The notes under the pieces are model-generated. The model was given only the letters and a program-made list of their open reading frames with translations, was not told the DNA's origin and did no database searches. A DNA stretch of 64,000 bases from Bacteroidales bacterium UBA5326 (GTDB lineage Bacteria > Bacteroidota > Bacteroidia > Bacteroidales > UBA932): NCBI GenBank assembly GCA_002408205.1, contig DHQY01000009.1:186001-250000 (forward strand), written 5' to 3'. How positions within the stretch are numbered: the stretch's first letter is position 1; every line of letters starts with the position of its first letter. Shown here piece after piece: positions 42,783-51,571 of this stretch. A program made the position numbers and the translations under genes.

Positions 42783-44468
42783 TTATTTCATTCCGTGATG
42801 AACTGCATCGTCATATTGCCTGAGCGAAGGATCTGCCTGGAAAGCTTTGGCTTTGTAATCGTTAGCCTTAGCTGTTTCGTTCAGGCGTGCATAGCATACT
42901 CCGGAGCAATACAGTACATAAGCATCTTCCTGATTGAGTCCTTCAAGGGTCTTGAGGGCATCTTTAACCTGGTTCTGATTCATCAGGGCAATGGCATAAT
43001 TGATATCTCTGGCTTCAGCAAGGAGTTTGGCTGCCTGTGCATTCTGGCCGTTGTAAATAGCGAGTACTCCGCGGTAATATTTTGTAGCGTTGTTGTCACT
43101 AACGGCATCGAGAGCGGCCGAAGCCTTATCATACATGCCTTTCTTCATGAATACGCAAGCGCGTTGCAGCTGAATCATATCTTTTTCCTTCTGATCGTCG
43201 GCTACAATAGCTCCGTCTTCAAGAATCTTTTCTGCATTCTCCAGCTCGTTAATCTGGATGAAGTTATATGCCATGTTTATATACAATTCTACAGCATCGG
43301 GATAGCGTTCAAGAGATCTTTTATAGAGTGCAATAGCCTTGTCGGGAGCCATTTCCGAAGCAGCACCAATGATATCGTTAGGTGTTAAGTATTCAGGATG
43401 ATTGTCTGCAATAGCAAGAATCTCTGAAGATGTAAGGGCAATAGGCTGGAAGTTTACTACCACGGCACCATAACGGAGCAGAGGCATCATAACGTTCTTT
43501 ACTTCCTGGTTACTTGCAATCTCTGAACGGATTTGCTTTTCAGCTTCTACGGGATCTGACGACAGCCTGAGGAATTTTTCGGCCAGTTGGTCTTTATTGC
43601 TTATGTTGGATTCTTTTATGGAAGTATAGAATTCATTCCAGAAACCGAGACCGGATGTGCTGGAGACAGTCCATGCACCGGCAGGAATATCTTTTTGATA
43701 ACCTTGTTCTTTCAGCGCTTTTTCAAAGAAGTTGCGTGTGTTTTCAGCACGTTTTTTTGCAAGAGGATCGTTTATACGAGCCATCCCTTCGGGAGAAGCG
43801 TTCCCCTGCACATCTATCTGGGTAATCACAAAGTCATCGCGATCTGTCAATTGTTTGAGTGAATTGAGCGTGCGGGTAATTTCCGGTTGTCCAGCAATAG
43901 CTTTTGTTACAGTAAATCCGTTTACCGGGAAGTATACTTTACCCCGGAGGGTGGCACGGACATCAGATTCGGAAGCCACGTGTGCCATGTAAACAGGAAG
44001 AACGGGAGACAACGGAACTACAACAGGCCAGCTGCACAGCGGCAGAACCATTTCTTCTTTGCTCAGACAGTTATAGGTCCACGCACGTGATTGAAGAGTG
44101 GCTGTTGCCAGACCATCGTGGTAAGGTACGGTGGTGCTGTAGCAAATTACCTGGGGTACGGACCAGTCCACTACCGGGTAATTTGTATCAACAACGCCAT
44201 ATCCCTGAACGGTATAGTAAGGAAGTTCCTTCACGTCGCCGTTGGCGTAAAGAATTGAGGGCATGATGCAGAAAGTAATGCGTTTTTCAAAATAATTGGC
44301 AGGTACTTCCACACAGAAAGAAATTTTTACGGTACCGTTTTGTTGAACATCAAATACAGGTTCTCCACAAACAATCCCGGAATAATCGGCAGGAATCCTT
44401 GATGTTGCACAGGAGGCGGCAACAAAGCACAGTGTGCTCAGGATGAGAACGTTAAAAATTTTCTTCAT
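42783..44468 (-). CDS. OmpA-like / TPR-containing lipoprotein
   Basis: 561 aa. Lipoprotein signal peptide ending AASC at about residue 20. N-terminal beta-rich domain, a central region resembling an OmpA peptidoglycan-binding fold (SLKQLTDRDDFVITQIDVQG, then NASPEG and KKRAENTRNFFEKAL), and C-terminal TPR repeats (for example ALYKRSLERYPDAVELYINM). Probably an outer-membrane lipoprotein linking membrane and wall, perhaps abundant given its strong promoter and terminator. Monocistronic by these signals. Confidence 0.82.
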   Translation of the reverse strand: MKKIFNVLILSTLCFVAASCATSRIPADYSGIVCGEPVFDVQQNGTVKISFCVEVPANYFEKRITFCIMPSILYANGDVKELPYYTVQGYGVVDTNYPVVDWSVPQVICYSTTVPYHDGLATATLQSRAWTYNCLSKEEMVLPLCSWPVVVPLSPVLPVYMAHVASESDVRATLRGKVYFPVNGFTVTKAIAGQPEITRTLNSLKQLTDRDDFVITQIDVQGNASPEGMARINDPLAKKRAENTRNFFEKALKEQGYQKDIPAGAWTVSSTSGLGFWNEFYTSIKESNISNKDQLAEKFLRLSSDPVEAEKQIRSEIASNQEVKNVMMPLLRYGAVVVNFQPIALTSSEILAIADNHPEYLTPNDIIGAASEMAPDKAIALYKRSLERYPDAVELYINMAYNFIQINELENAEKILEDGAIVADDQKEKDMIQLQRACVFMKKGMYDKASAALDAVSDNNATKYYRGVLAIYNGQNAQAAKLLAEARDINYAIALMNQNQVKDALKTLEGLNQEDAYVLYCSGVCYARLNETAKANDYKAKAFQADPSLRQYDDAVHHGMK

Positions 44469-44513
44469 GGTTATTTAGATTATGTAATAGTCTCTATCTA
44501 TCAGGGTTATATG

Positions 44514-44521
44514 CAAAGTTA
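44514..44521 (-). promoter_or_regulatory. Promoter of the OmpA/TPR lipoprotein gene
   Basis: -7 box TAACTTTG (perfect) on the minus strand with a TTG 19 nt upstream, the normal -33 spacing. It gives a leader of about 40 nt, longer than for most genes in this window. Confidence 0.65.
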
Positions 44522-44590
44522 GGAAAATATTGCCACACAACAACAATTTTTGTTAATTACCTGTTAATTGTTTTTAGGGCACTTTTTGCA

Positions 44591-44598
44591 TATATTTG
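44591..44598 (+). promoter_or_regulatory. -7 box of the deoxynucleoside kinase gene
   Basis: TATATTTG, a perfect match, ending 20 nt before ATG 44619. This excludes the longer open frame from 44568, whose first codons lie upstream of the transcript start. Confidence 0.6.
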
Positions 44599-44618
44599 CT
44601 AAAGAAAAATTATCAGTC

Positions 44619-45230
44619 ATGCATATAGCCGTTGCAGGAAATATTGGAAGCGGGAAAACGACTCTCACCCGTTTACTATCAAAACATTACGGATGGGTCC
44701 CCCGGTACGAGGAAGTGGTTGATAACCCTTACCTGGCTGATTTCTATGAGGACATGAACAGATGGTCATTCAACCTCCAGGTTTTCTTCCTTAACCGCCG
44801 GCTGGCGGGAATTGTAGAGATAAGCAAGACCGGACAGACGGTTATACAGGACCGTACTATTTATGAAGACGCCTGTATTTTCGCCACCAATCTGCATTCC
44901 ATGGGACTTATGTCCACAAGAGATTTTGATAACTATATTAAGTTATATGAACTGATGATCTCTCTTATCCCGGCTCCGGATCTGGTTGTTTACCTGAGGG
45001 CTTCGGTACCCACATTGGTGAGCAGGATACAGAAGCGCGGGCGGGAATATGAGAGTTCCATAAGACTGGATTATCTGAAAGGCCTGAATGAAAGATACGA
45101 GGCCTGGATTGAAAAATACGAAGGTCCCAAATTAATTTTGGAAGTAGATCACCTTCAGGTGGAGGAGAATCCGGAAGATTTGAGCGTTGTCATAGACAAG
45201 ATAGATGCACGCCTGCACGGCTTGTTCTGA
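44619..45230 (+). CDS. Deoxynucleoside kinase (dAK/dGK family)
   Basis: 203 aa P-loop kinase for deoxynucleoside salvage. P-loop AVAGNIGSGKTTLTRLLS, the substrate-binding NRWSFNLQVFFLNRR, the ERS-like motif seen as QDRTIYEDACIFA, and the lid arginines in RIQKRGREYE. The purine or pyrimidine preference cannot be decided. Confidence 0.9.
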   Translation: MHIAVAGNIGSGKTTLTRLLSKHYGWVPRYEEVVDNPYLADFYEDMNRWSFNLQVFFLNRRLAGIVEISKTGQTVIQDRTIYEDACIFATNLHSMGLMSTRDFDNYIKLYELMISLIPAPDLVVYLRASVPTLVSRIQKRGREYESSIRLDYLKGLNERYEAWIEKYEGPKLILEVDHLQVEENPEDLSVVIDKIDARLHGLF

Positions 45231-45307
45231 TATGCGTTCCTCCGGAGGGATTTGAGGCGGTTGTATAAGGCACGTGCATTCGGGCACGTAAATGATTTGC
45301 TTGTGTT

Positions 45308-46852
45308 ATGTTGGTGAGGACGTATGGAAGTGCGGTATATGGTATTGACGCCATTACCGTTACTATTGAGGTGGATGTTTCCCCCGGTATTAATTTTTTT
45401 CTCGTAGGGTTACCCGACAGTGCCGTTCGCGAATCGCAGCAACGGATCTCAACGGCAGTGCAGTCTGTGGGACTCAAAGTCCCGGGTAAACGCATTGTGA
45501 TCAATATGGCCCCGGCCGATATCAGGAAAGAAGGATCTGCGTACGACCTGCCGCTGGCCCTGGGCATATTGGCGGCTTCGGGGCAAATAGAAGCTTCGGC
45601 CCTGGAACATTTTGTTTGCATGGGTGAACTGGCGCTTGACGGATCGCTCAGACCGGTCCGGGGAGCTTTGTCCATTGCGCTTCATGCCCGCGCCTGTGGG
45701 TTTGACGCTTGTATTTTTCCTGCCTGCTCGGCCGGGGAAGCGGCTGTCGCAGAGGGTATTCACATTTTTGGAGCTGACCACCTTTCCGGGGTTCTGGATA
45801 TTTTGAACGGGCGGGGGGACCCTGTCTCCCCCTGCCTGTTGGAAAACAAAAGCACTACCGGGAGTTTGCGTGAAGTACCGGATTTCGCTCTCGTACGGGG
45901 ACAGGAACAGGCAAAGAGGGCTTTGGAAGTGGCGGCCGCCGGATCACATAACGTACTGCTATCGGGCCCTCCGGGTGCAGGCAAGACCTTCATGGCCAGA
46001 TGTATCCCCGGGATTTTACCTCCTCTTTCCATGGACGAGGCCATGGAAACTACCCGTATTTATTCTGTGGCAGGTATCCCGGCCGGAGAAGGAAGTCTTA
46101 TGGTCCGGCGTCCGTTTAGGGCGCCTCATCATACGGCTTCGGTTATTTCACTTACCGGCGGAGGTGCCGGCGCGCTCCCCGGAGAGATCTCTCTGGCACA
46201 TAACGGAGTACTTTATCTGGATGAGCTTCCCGAGTTTTCAAGGAGCGCACTGGAGGTTTTGCGTCAGCCGCTGGAAGACGGATATATCCAGCTGTCCCGC
46301 GTACGCTATAAAGTCACATATCCGGCTAAATTTATGCTTGTGGCTTCCAGAAACTTATGTCCCTGCGGATTTCTGGGACATCCCAGCAAACCTTGTGTCT
46401 GTAACGAATATCAAATACAGCATTACCGGAACCGTGTGTCCGGCCCCTTATTGGACCGAATTGATATACAACTGCAAGTTAAGCCCGTTGAAGTAGAAGA
46501 TCTGATACCCGGTGGCCCGAATACGGCATCCGGCACCGGACAGGCTGCTTTTCAGGGAGAAACCTCGGCGCAGATAGCGGAACGGGTTATCGCTGCGCGG
46601 AAACTTCAGACAGAACGGTTCAGTCGGCTCCAGGGGGTTTACTGCAATGCACAGATCCCGGTGTGGAAGCTCCAGGTATTCTGCGCCCTGGGACCGCAGA
46701 CCACCGCCTTTCTGAAACACGCTCTGCAACGGCTGCAGCTTTCTGCACGCGCTCACCACCGGATCCTGCGGATTGCCCGAACTATTGCCGACCTGGAAGC
46801 CTCCGAAACAATAGACACCTGTCACCTGGCAGAAGCTATTCAGTACCGTTGA
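45308..46852 (+). CDS. comM: Mg-chelatase-like AAA ATPase ComM (YifB family)
   Basis: 514 aa. N-terminal Lon-protease-like domain (VGLPDSAVRESQQRI), AAA core with Walker A SGPPGAGKTFMARC and Walker B-region YLDELPEFSRSALE, and the C-terminal Mg-chelatase-type domain. A zinc-like cysteine cluster NLCPCGFLGHPSKPCVC is present. In naturally competent bacteria ComM is a hexameric helicase that aids branch migration during transformation; the family is widespread even in non-competent species. The preceding 77 nt hold a small 6-bp hairpin and no clear promoter. Confidence 0.94.
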   Translation: MLVRTYGSAVYGIDAITVTIEVDVSPGINFFLVGLPDSAVRESQQRISTAVQSVGLKVPGKRIVINMAPADIRKEGSAYDLPLALGILAASGQIEASALEHFVCMGELALDGSLRPVRGALSIALHARACGFDACIFPACSAGEAAVAEGIHIFGADHLSGVLDILNGRGDPVSPCLLENKSTTGSLREVPDFALVRGQEQAKRALEVAAAGSHNVLLSGPPGAGKTFMARCIPGILPPLSMDEAMETTRIYSVAGIPAGEGSLMVRRPFRAPHHTASVISLTGGGAGALPGEISLAHNGVLYLDELPEFSRSALEVLRQPLEDGYIQLSRVRYKVTYPAKFMLVASRNLCPCGFLGHPSKPCVCNEYQIQHYRNRVSGPLLDRIDIQLQVKPVEVEDLIPGGPNTASGTGQAAFQGETSAQIAERVIAARKLQTERFSRLQGVYCNAQIPVWKLQVFCALGPQTTAFLKHALQRLQLSARAHHRILRIARTIADLEASETIDTCHLAEAIQYR

Positions 46853-46865
46853 ATGATTGTTTCCA

Positions 46866-46873
46866 TATATTTG
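46866..46873 (+). promoter_or_regulatory. -7 box of tsaE, 4 nt before the start codon
   Basis: TATATTTG, perfect, then CGTC and ATG 46878. It decides the start: the open frame begins at 46857, before the predicted transcript start. Confidence 0.62.
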
Positions 46874-46877
46874 CGTC

Positions 46878-47300
46878 ATGGAATTGATTTTTACTCTTGA
46901 ACAAATAGAAAAGGCGGCCAGACAGGTACTGGACCATACAGGCCGGCACGGGGTGGTAGCTTTTTACGGTCAGATGGGAGCCGGGAAAACCACATTCATT
47001 AAAAAATTATGTGCCGTACTGGGAGCCGAGGACATGGTAAACAGTCCTACTTTTACACTGGTTAATGAATACCTGTCTACCGATAAAACGCCCATTTATC
47101 ATTTTGATTTCTACCGGATAAACAAACTGGAAGAAGCCGCAGATATGGGTTGCGAAGAATATTTCTACGCGCCCGGGGTCCTTTGCCTTATTGAATGGCC
47201 CGAGCTGGTGGAGCCTCTGCTGCCGGAAGACACTGTGCGTTTGCAGCTGGACGTGCTGCCGACGGGGGAGAGGAGAATAATTTTAAAGTCTGAAGTCTAA
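46878..47300 (+). CDS. tsaE: tRNA threonylcarbamoyladenosine biosynthesis ATPase TsaE
   Basis: 140 aa from MELIFTLEQ. Walker A YGQMGAGKTTFIKKL, then NSPTFTLVNEY and IYHFDFYRI, both characteristic. It supports the TsaB/TsaD complex in making t6A37 on ANN-decoding tRNAs. The partner enzyme TsaC is encoded about 10 kb away in the same window. Confidence 0.93.
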   Translation: MELIFTLEQIEKAARQVLDHTGRHGVVAFYGQMGAGKTTFIKKLCAVLGAEDMVNSPTFTLVNEYLSTDKTPIYHFDFYRINKLEEAADMGCEEYFYAPGVLCLIEWPELVEPLLPEDTVRLQLDVLPTGERRIILKSEV

Positions 47301-47302
47301 GT

Positions 47303-48592
47303 CTATATTGAATTTATTGCGTAAAGAGGCAAGTTTGTCATCCAGCCCTCCTCTTTATAGTCGGACAGGGATGTTCGAATTGCCTTGCCAGGCTTGTATT
47401 TATCGCAGAAAAACCTAAAACTGACCGATCTGAGATTTGTTCCCGATTTTACTTCTATTGGAATTATCTCTTCCTCGTTCTGAATTACAAAATCTACCTC
47501 TGCTGTGCTGTTGTCATTTGTCCAGTAGAAGATGTCATTTTCTTCATTCAATATAAGTTGTTGCAAAACAAAATTCTCGGTTAAAGCGCCCTTGAATTCC
47601 TCAAAAATAGCATTTCCATCAAGAATGGTTTTCAGCGGAAGTTTTGCCATTGCTCCGAGTAGTCCAACATCGTTATGATATAGTTTAAAAGCAGCCAGAT
47701 CCTGGTAGGCAGAAAGCGGCATATCGGGTTTTGAAATGCGGAAACACTGATGCAACAGCCCGCAATCGAGTAACCATTGAATTGCCAATTCAAATTCTTT
47801 TGCCCGTCCTCCTTCTTTTAGTACACCGTATATAAATTTTTTGTTTTCTTTTGCCAGCTGCGAAGGTATTGATTTCCAGACCATATTGATTCGCGGCACA
47901 ATATCTTTAGGTGCATGCTTTGAAAAATCCTGTTTGTAAGTTGTCAGAATTTGTCTTTGAATATTTCTGACAATACGGAAGTCCCTGTGAGTAACAAAAT
48001 GTGAAACCACTTCCGGCATTCCACCTATAAAAAGATAATATCGCAAATAATTTAATAATTTGTCTTTGAATAAAGTAACTATTTTCCAATCGGGATTATC
48101 GAGCATCTCTGCCAGACGTTCCTCACCGAGAGCTATAAGAAATTCCAGGAATGACAAAGGATTCAAATATAGAAAATCAACCTTTCCAACCGGAAAAGAT
48201 ATGTTTTGGTGTAAACTCATTCCCAGAAGAGATCCGGCAGCGATAACGTGATATTGTGGGGCATCTTCACAAAAATATTTCAACATGGTAAGCCCGCCTG
48301 TAGCTGCTTGAATTTCGTCAAAAACAATTAATGTATTGTCAGGCGTAATTGCCGATTTGGCGAAAACCGAAAGAGAAGTTAAAATCCGTTGTATATCAAA
48401 ATCTTCTTCAAAAAGATTTCTCACAACCTTCATTTTCTCAAAATTGACATACACAGTTTGTTTGTATTCCTGTCTGCCAAATTCTTGGATTAACCAGGTT
48501 TTGCCTACTTGTCGTGCACCTAAAACAATAAGCGGCTTTCTGTTTTCGCTTATTTTCCAGTTAATCAGATTTTTAATATTCTCTCTATACAT
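47303..48592 (-). CDS. AAA+ ATP-binding protein with C-terminal DUF4143
   Basis: 429 aa from MYRENIKNLINW. AAA domain with Walker A VLGARQVGKTWLI and Walker B NTLIVFDEIQAA, followed by the DUF4143 region with its PD-(D/E)XK-like signature VDFVIQNEEEIIPIEVKSG. Function of the family is not known. The gene is visibly richer in A+T than its neighbours, sits alone between tsaE (2 nt from its stop) and selD, and has its own palindrome at the promoter. These are signs of acquisition. The frame is open to 48625, but that start would precede the likely -7 box. Confidence 0.85.
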   Translation of the reverse strand: MYRENIKNLINWKISENRKPLIVLGARQVGKTWLIQEFGRQEYKQTVYVNFEKMKVVRNLFEEDFDIQRILTSLSVFAKSAITPDNTLIVFDEIQAATGGLTMLKYFCEDAPQYHVIAAGSLLGMSLHQNISFPVGKVDFLYLNPLSFLEFLIALGEERLAEMLDNPDWKIVTLFKDKLLNYLRYYLFIGGMPEVVSHFVTHRDFRIVRNIQRQILTTYKQDFSKHAPKDIVPRINMVWKSIPSQLAKENKKFIYGVLKEGGRAKEFELAIQWLLDCGLLHQCFRISKPDMPLSAYQDLAAFKLYHNDVGLLGAMAKLPLKTILDGNAIFEEFKGALTENFVLQQLILNEENDIFYWTNDNSTAEVDFVIQNEEEIIPIEVKSGTNLRSVSFRFFCDKYKPGKAIRTSLSDYKEEGWMTNLPLYAINSI

Positions 48593-48598
48593 TTTTCT

Positions 48599-48614
48599 CG
48601 ACCATATTTGGTCG
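48599..48614. repeat. 16-bp palindrome upstream of the AAA ATPase gene
   Basis: CGACCATATTTGGTCG: 6-bp arms with a 4-nt centre, between a -7-like box (TATCTTTA on the minus strand, 48616-48623) and the start codon. The position fits a repressor operator, but no regulator is adjacent. Confidence 0.5.
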
Positions 48615-48653
48615 TAAAGATACATTTTTCTTTCGTTATATCAAAGAAAAGAT

Positions 48654-49712
48654 CTAAAGGATTTCCCCTATGCAGGTTGTCTGGCAGAGGGCTTCTACCT
48701 GACCGCAGGCCTGGGGGCTGGCTGCTACCAGCAAACCGCCACTTGTCTGGGGATCACACAACAGGAATTTGATCTCGTCCGGAAGGGCTCCGCCCGAAGG
48801 AATGCCCACGGTAACCGTATTATCTTCCGCTGAATATGCCATACGATGTCCGTAGCTGGCATAATTCCGGTGGGTACCCCCGGGAATGCATCCGGAACGG
48901 ATGTATTGCTCAATACCGGCAATAAAGGGAATGTCATCTACCCGAAGTCTTGCGGTAAAGGGACTCCCGTCAACCATTTCCAGACAATGGCCCAGCAGAC
49001 CGAATCCTGTAACATCTGTCATGGCATGGACGCCTCTCATCAGAGCCAGTTCCTGCCCCAGATCGTTCAATTTGGTCATAAGTCTCATGGCTTCTTCGCA
49101 GTGTTCCCGGGTTGCCTGTCCGATTTTGATTCCGGTACTAATGAGACCTATGCCCAGAGGCTTGGTCAGGTATAACCTGTCGCCCTTTCGTACGCTGTTA
49201 TTGCGCTTTATCCTGGATGAGTTAATAATGCCTGTGACCGCCAGTCCAAAGATAGGGTCGGCGCTGTTAATGCTGTGACCTCCAGCCAGCGGAATGCCGG
49301 CATGAGAACAAACTGTCCGCGCTCCGGCTACGACTTCTGCCGCCACACTTGACGGCAATTTGTCCAGGGGCCACCCCAGGATAGAAATAGCCATAAGGGG
49401 ACGTCCTCCCATGGCATAGATATCCGATATGGCATTGGTCGCAGCAATCCTTCCGAAATCAAACGGATCGTCCACAATGGGAGTAAAAAAATCGGTTGTA
49501 CTGATCACGGCCCGTCCGTTGCCAATGTCGAATACTGCCGCATCGTCTTTAGATTCGTGCCCTACCAATAGTGAAGGGAACGACTGCGAAACACAGGTCT
49601 GGGTATGCAGGAGGCTTCCGTGCAGGATTTCCTCCAGTTCTTTGGGGGCTATTTTGCATCCGCACCCGGCTCCCGGGCTGAATTGTGTAAGCCGAATGGA
49701 TTCCATGGACAT
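48654..49712 (-). CDS. selD: Selenide, water dikinase
   Basis: Makes selenophosphate from selenide and ATP, the Se donor for 2-selenouridine and selenocysteine. 352 aa. Active-site GAGCGCK: the reactive residue is cysteine (TGC codons), not selenocysteine, followed by the essential lysine. AIRS-family motifs HESKDDAAVF, ATNAISDIYAMGG and DVTGFGLLGH. Start is directly after the yedF-like gene's stop, so it is the last gene of a selenium operon. Confidence 0.96.
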   Translation of the reverse strand: MSMESIRLTQFSPGAGCGCKIAPKELEEILHGSLLHTQTCVSQSFPSLLVGHESKDDAAVFDIGNGRAVISTTDFFTPIVDDPFDFGRIAATNAISDIYAMGGRPLMAISILGWPLDKLPSSVAAEVVAGARTVCSHAGIPLAGGHSINSADPIFGLAVTGIINSSRIKRNNSVRKGDRLYLTKPLGIGLISTGIKIGQATREHCEEAMRLMTKLNDLGQELALMRGVHAMTDVTGFGLLGHCLEMVDGSPFTARLRVDDIPFIAGIEQYIRSGCIPGGTHRNYASYGHRMAYSAEDNTVTVGIPSGGALPDEIKFLLCDPQTSGGLLVAASPQACGQVEALCQTTCIGEIL

Positions 49713-50054
49713 TTACAAGGTAATTACTTTATCGCTTTTGGTTTGTACATCAACAATGTCCTGCATGGTTGCCGCCGTTCCGGCAGACAATGCTTCTGTA
49801 ATTTTCAGATAGTTAAGGCAGGTTTTGCATACCAAAATATGTACCCCCTTTGCTTCTAATTGTCTTAATGGATCAATGACAGGTGATCCGTTGCAGCAGA
49901 GTTTGACTCCTTCTGCGTAACAACAGATAAAAGAAGGTATAATGTCATTTGCAATCAAAAGGTTCAGGTAATTAGTGATAAGTGTCAGTGCAAGTTCTTC
50001 GGGGGCATTCCCCATTCCGTACCGGTTCAGCACAAGGGTGAATTTTTTATTCAT
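49713..50054 (-). CDS. YedF-like, DsrE-fold sulfurtransferase-like protein of selenium metabolism
   Basis: 113 aa. Small DsrE/F-like domain with two cysteine-rich spots: FICCYAEGVKLCCNGSPV and ILVCKTCLNYL. No TusA-type N-terminal domain, unlike many YedF proteins. Its place between mnmH and selD, with 2- and 0-nt gaps, supports a role in selenium delivery. Biochemistry of this family is not settled. Confidence 0.8.
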   Translation of the reverse strand: MNKKFTLVLNRYGMGNAPEELALTLITNYLNLLIANDIIPSFICCYAEGVKLCCNGSPVIDPLRQLEAKGVHILVCKTCLNYLKITEALSAGTAATMQDIVDVQTKSDKVITL

Positions 50055-50056
50055 TA

Positions 50057-51010
50057 TTATTTATTTGATTTCAATCTTGTTTCAATCTGGAATCTATATG
50101 ATTTGTCGTAATAAGCCAGACAAATGCCCAGGGCCGTCCGAAGGTCCCCGTGATGACAGGCCTCCAGCGCCTGATGGCACTTGTCGTAACCAATGCGTTT
50201 TTCTATTTTAAGTATAGATTCACTGAGTAATGAGGGCATGAACCCGGCGTATTCCTGCATGAGACGCTCAATCCTGATCTCTGTCGGGGTCTCGAGCAGA
50301 TGAAATTCTGCTTGTTGCATTCTTTCCCATAATCCCTTGGGGATGGAGCATTTTCCCACATTCCGGCTCTCATCTTCAACCCATACGGGACAAAGAGGAT
50401 CCAGCTGCGAAAATGCTTGGAACAAAAGGTTTTCGAAATGTTCTGTACTGGGCTGAGGCGGCATGCCCAGCCCGCCAAAGGCAGATCCTTTATGGTTGGC
50501 CAGGCCTTCCAGGTCTATCACTTGTTCTCCTTCTGACTGCATTTGAAGGAGTCGCTCTGTTTTTCCGCTGCCGGTAAGGCCTCCCAAAATGATTATCCGG
50601 TGTGGAATGTGATTAAAAAAATCAAGAACCAGAGAACGATAAGCTTTGTATCCTTTTTCCAGGGTAAAACAACGAATCCCTGTTTGTTCCATAAGCCAGG
50701 CGACCGCCCCGGAACGCATACCGCCTCTCCAGCAATGAACAAGCAGCTCGTTTTCTGTTAGATCAAGTCCCGCACGGGCCATTGCTTCCAGCCTCGGTCC
50801 CACCAGTTCCAATCCTTTTAATACGGCGTTCCTGCGTCCTTGCTGAACATACAATGTGCCTACCAGTGCTCTTTCCTCGTTGGTGAATAACGGCAAATTG
50901 ACAGCCCGCGGAATATGACCCTGAGCATATTCCGCGGGCGTTCTTACGTCAATGACAGGCGATTCGAGCGACTTTGCCAAAAAGTCTTTAATGTCCAGCA
51001 GCTTTGACAT
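50057..51010 (-). CDS. mnmH: tRNA 2-selenouridine synthase
   Basis: Replaces sulfur by selenium at wobble 2-thiouridine of tRNA-Lys/Glu/Gln, using selenophosphate. 317 aa. N-terminal rhodanese domain with the cysteine loop LLVHCWRGGMRSGAVAWLME, then a P-loop domain with ILGGLTGSGKTERL. With selD and the yedF-like gene it forms a complete selenouridine cassette; no selA/selB or selC is seen, so the selenium use evident here is tRNA modification only. Confidence 0.95.
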   Translation of the reverse strand: MSKLLDIKDFLAKSLESPVIDVRTPAEYAQGHIPRAVNLPLFTNEERALVGTLYVQQGRRNAVLKGLELVGPRLEAMARAGLDLTENELLVHCWRGGMRSGAVAWLMEQTGIRCFTLEKGYKAYRSLVLDFFNHIPHRIIILGGLTGSGKTERLLQMQSEGEQVIDLEGLANHKGSAFGGLGMPPQPSTEHFENLLFQAFSQLDPLCPVWVEDESRNVGKCSIPKGLWERMQQAEFHLLETPTEIRIERLMQEYAGFMPSLLSESILKIEKRIGYDKCHQALEACHHGDLRTALGICLAYYDKSYRFQIETRLKSNK

Positions 51011-51014
51011 GCCG

Positions 51015-51022
51015 CAAAGGTA
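51015..51022 (-). promoter_or_regulatory. -7 box of the selenium cassette, 4 nt before mnmH
   Basis: TACCTTTG on the minus strand, then CGGC and ATG 51010. The sequence from box to ATG is identical to that of waaA. The box lies just after the stop of the preceding minus-strand gene (51034). Confidence 0.65.
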
Positions 51023-51033
51023 GAAAAAACCTT

Positions 51034-51435
51034 TTATTTTTGCCTGCGTTCAACCAGGTAGGCTACCAAAAGCCCGAGTCCGCCAAAGAATAACGGGGTA
51101 GCCAGCATGAGGAAGCTGTTAATAAAGCCGTAGGTGCCATCAAAGCAGTCCGCTCCGTTATAGGGGAGCCAGTAGGTAAGACCCATCCAGACAACCATCA
51201 GACCAAGTCCCAGGCCAATAAGGAGGCATGCAGGGCGCAGAATGCCTTTGGGATCTTTTTTGACCATTACTTCCCAGGAGGGATTAATGTTCTTTAACGT
51301 GGCTAGTGTTTCGGGATCCATGGTGGCTATGCTTTCGAGCAATTTAACGCGTTCTTTGCGTGTGGCAATACGATCCCAGATGGCGTAAATAAAATAAAAG
51401 ATTGTAGCGACAATCAATACAGGTGTTAAATCCAT
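51034..51435 (-). CDS. Small membrane protein (DUF6249-like)
   Basis: 133 aa with three hydrophobic segments (about 4-22, 68-87 and 105-127), no signal peptide, and a charged loop (DRIATRKERVKLLESIA). Resembles Bacteroidetes membrane proteins often found beside ECF sigma factors. It is transcribed away from the sigma factor at 51572 and may be regulated by it (inference). Function unknown. Confidence 0.7.
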   Translation of the reverse strand: MDLTPVLIVATIFYFIYAIWDRIATRKERVKLLESIATMDPETLATLKNINPSWEVMVKKDPKGILRPACLLIGLGLGLMVVWMGLTYWLPYNGADCFDGTYGFINSFLMLATPLFFGGLGLLVAYLVERRQK

Positions 51436-51500
51436 TTTTTTGTAATTTTAGAACGTTAAACATTTAATAACTCGTTTCTTTGACGCCAGACCTTTCTTTT

Positions 51501-51516
51501 GGTTACACATGTAACC
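51501..51516. repeat. Inverted repeat in the leader of the small membrane protein gene
   Basis: GGTTACACATGTAACC: 6-bp arms with a 4-nt centre, in the divergent gap between the membrane protein and the sigma factor. It lies downstream of the minus-strand -7 box and upstream of the sigma factor start, so it could be an operator for either side. Confidence 0.4.
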
Positions 51517-51534
51517 CGGAGACATGATTTGCGT

Positions 51535-51542
51535 CAAAGTTA
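51535..51542 (-). promoter_or_regulatory. -7 box for the small membrane protein gene
   Basis: TAACTTTG on the minus strand, perfect match, about 100 nt before ATG 51435. The leader is long and carries the inverted repeat. Confidence 0.45.
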
Positions 51543-51571
51543 CGAAAGAAACACAGCGCGCCTGATATCCG

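Noticed and set aside
45272..45289. Hairpin ACGTGC-ATTCGG-GCACGT between deoxynucleoside kinase and comM
   Set aside because: Only 6 bp and no T run follows; too weak to call a terminator or riboswitch.
49640..49670. Possible selenocysteine codon in SelD
   Set aside because: Both codons of the GCGCK motif read TGC (Cys) on the minus strand; there is no in-frame TGA.
48654..51010. Selenocysteine insertion system
   Set aside because: No selA, selB, selC or in-frame UGA gene found in the window; the cassette is explained by tRNA selenouridine.
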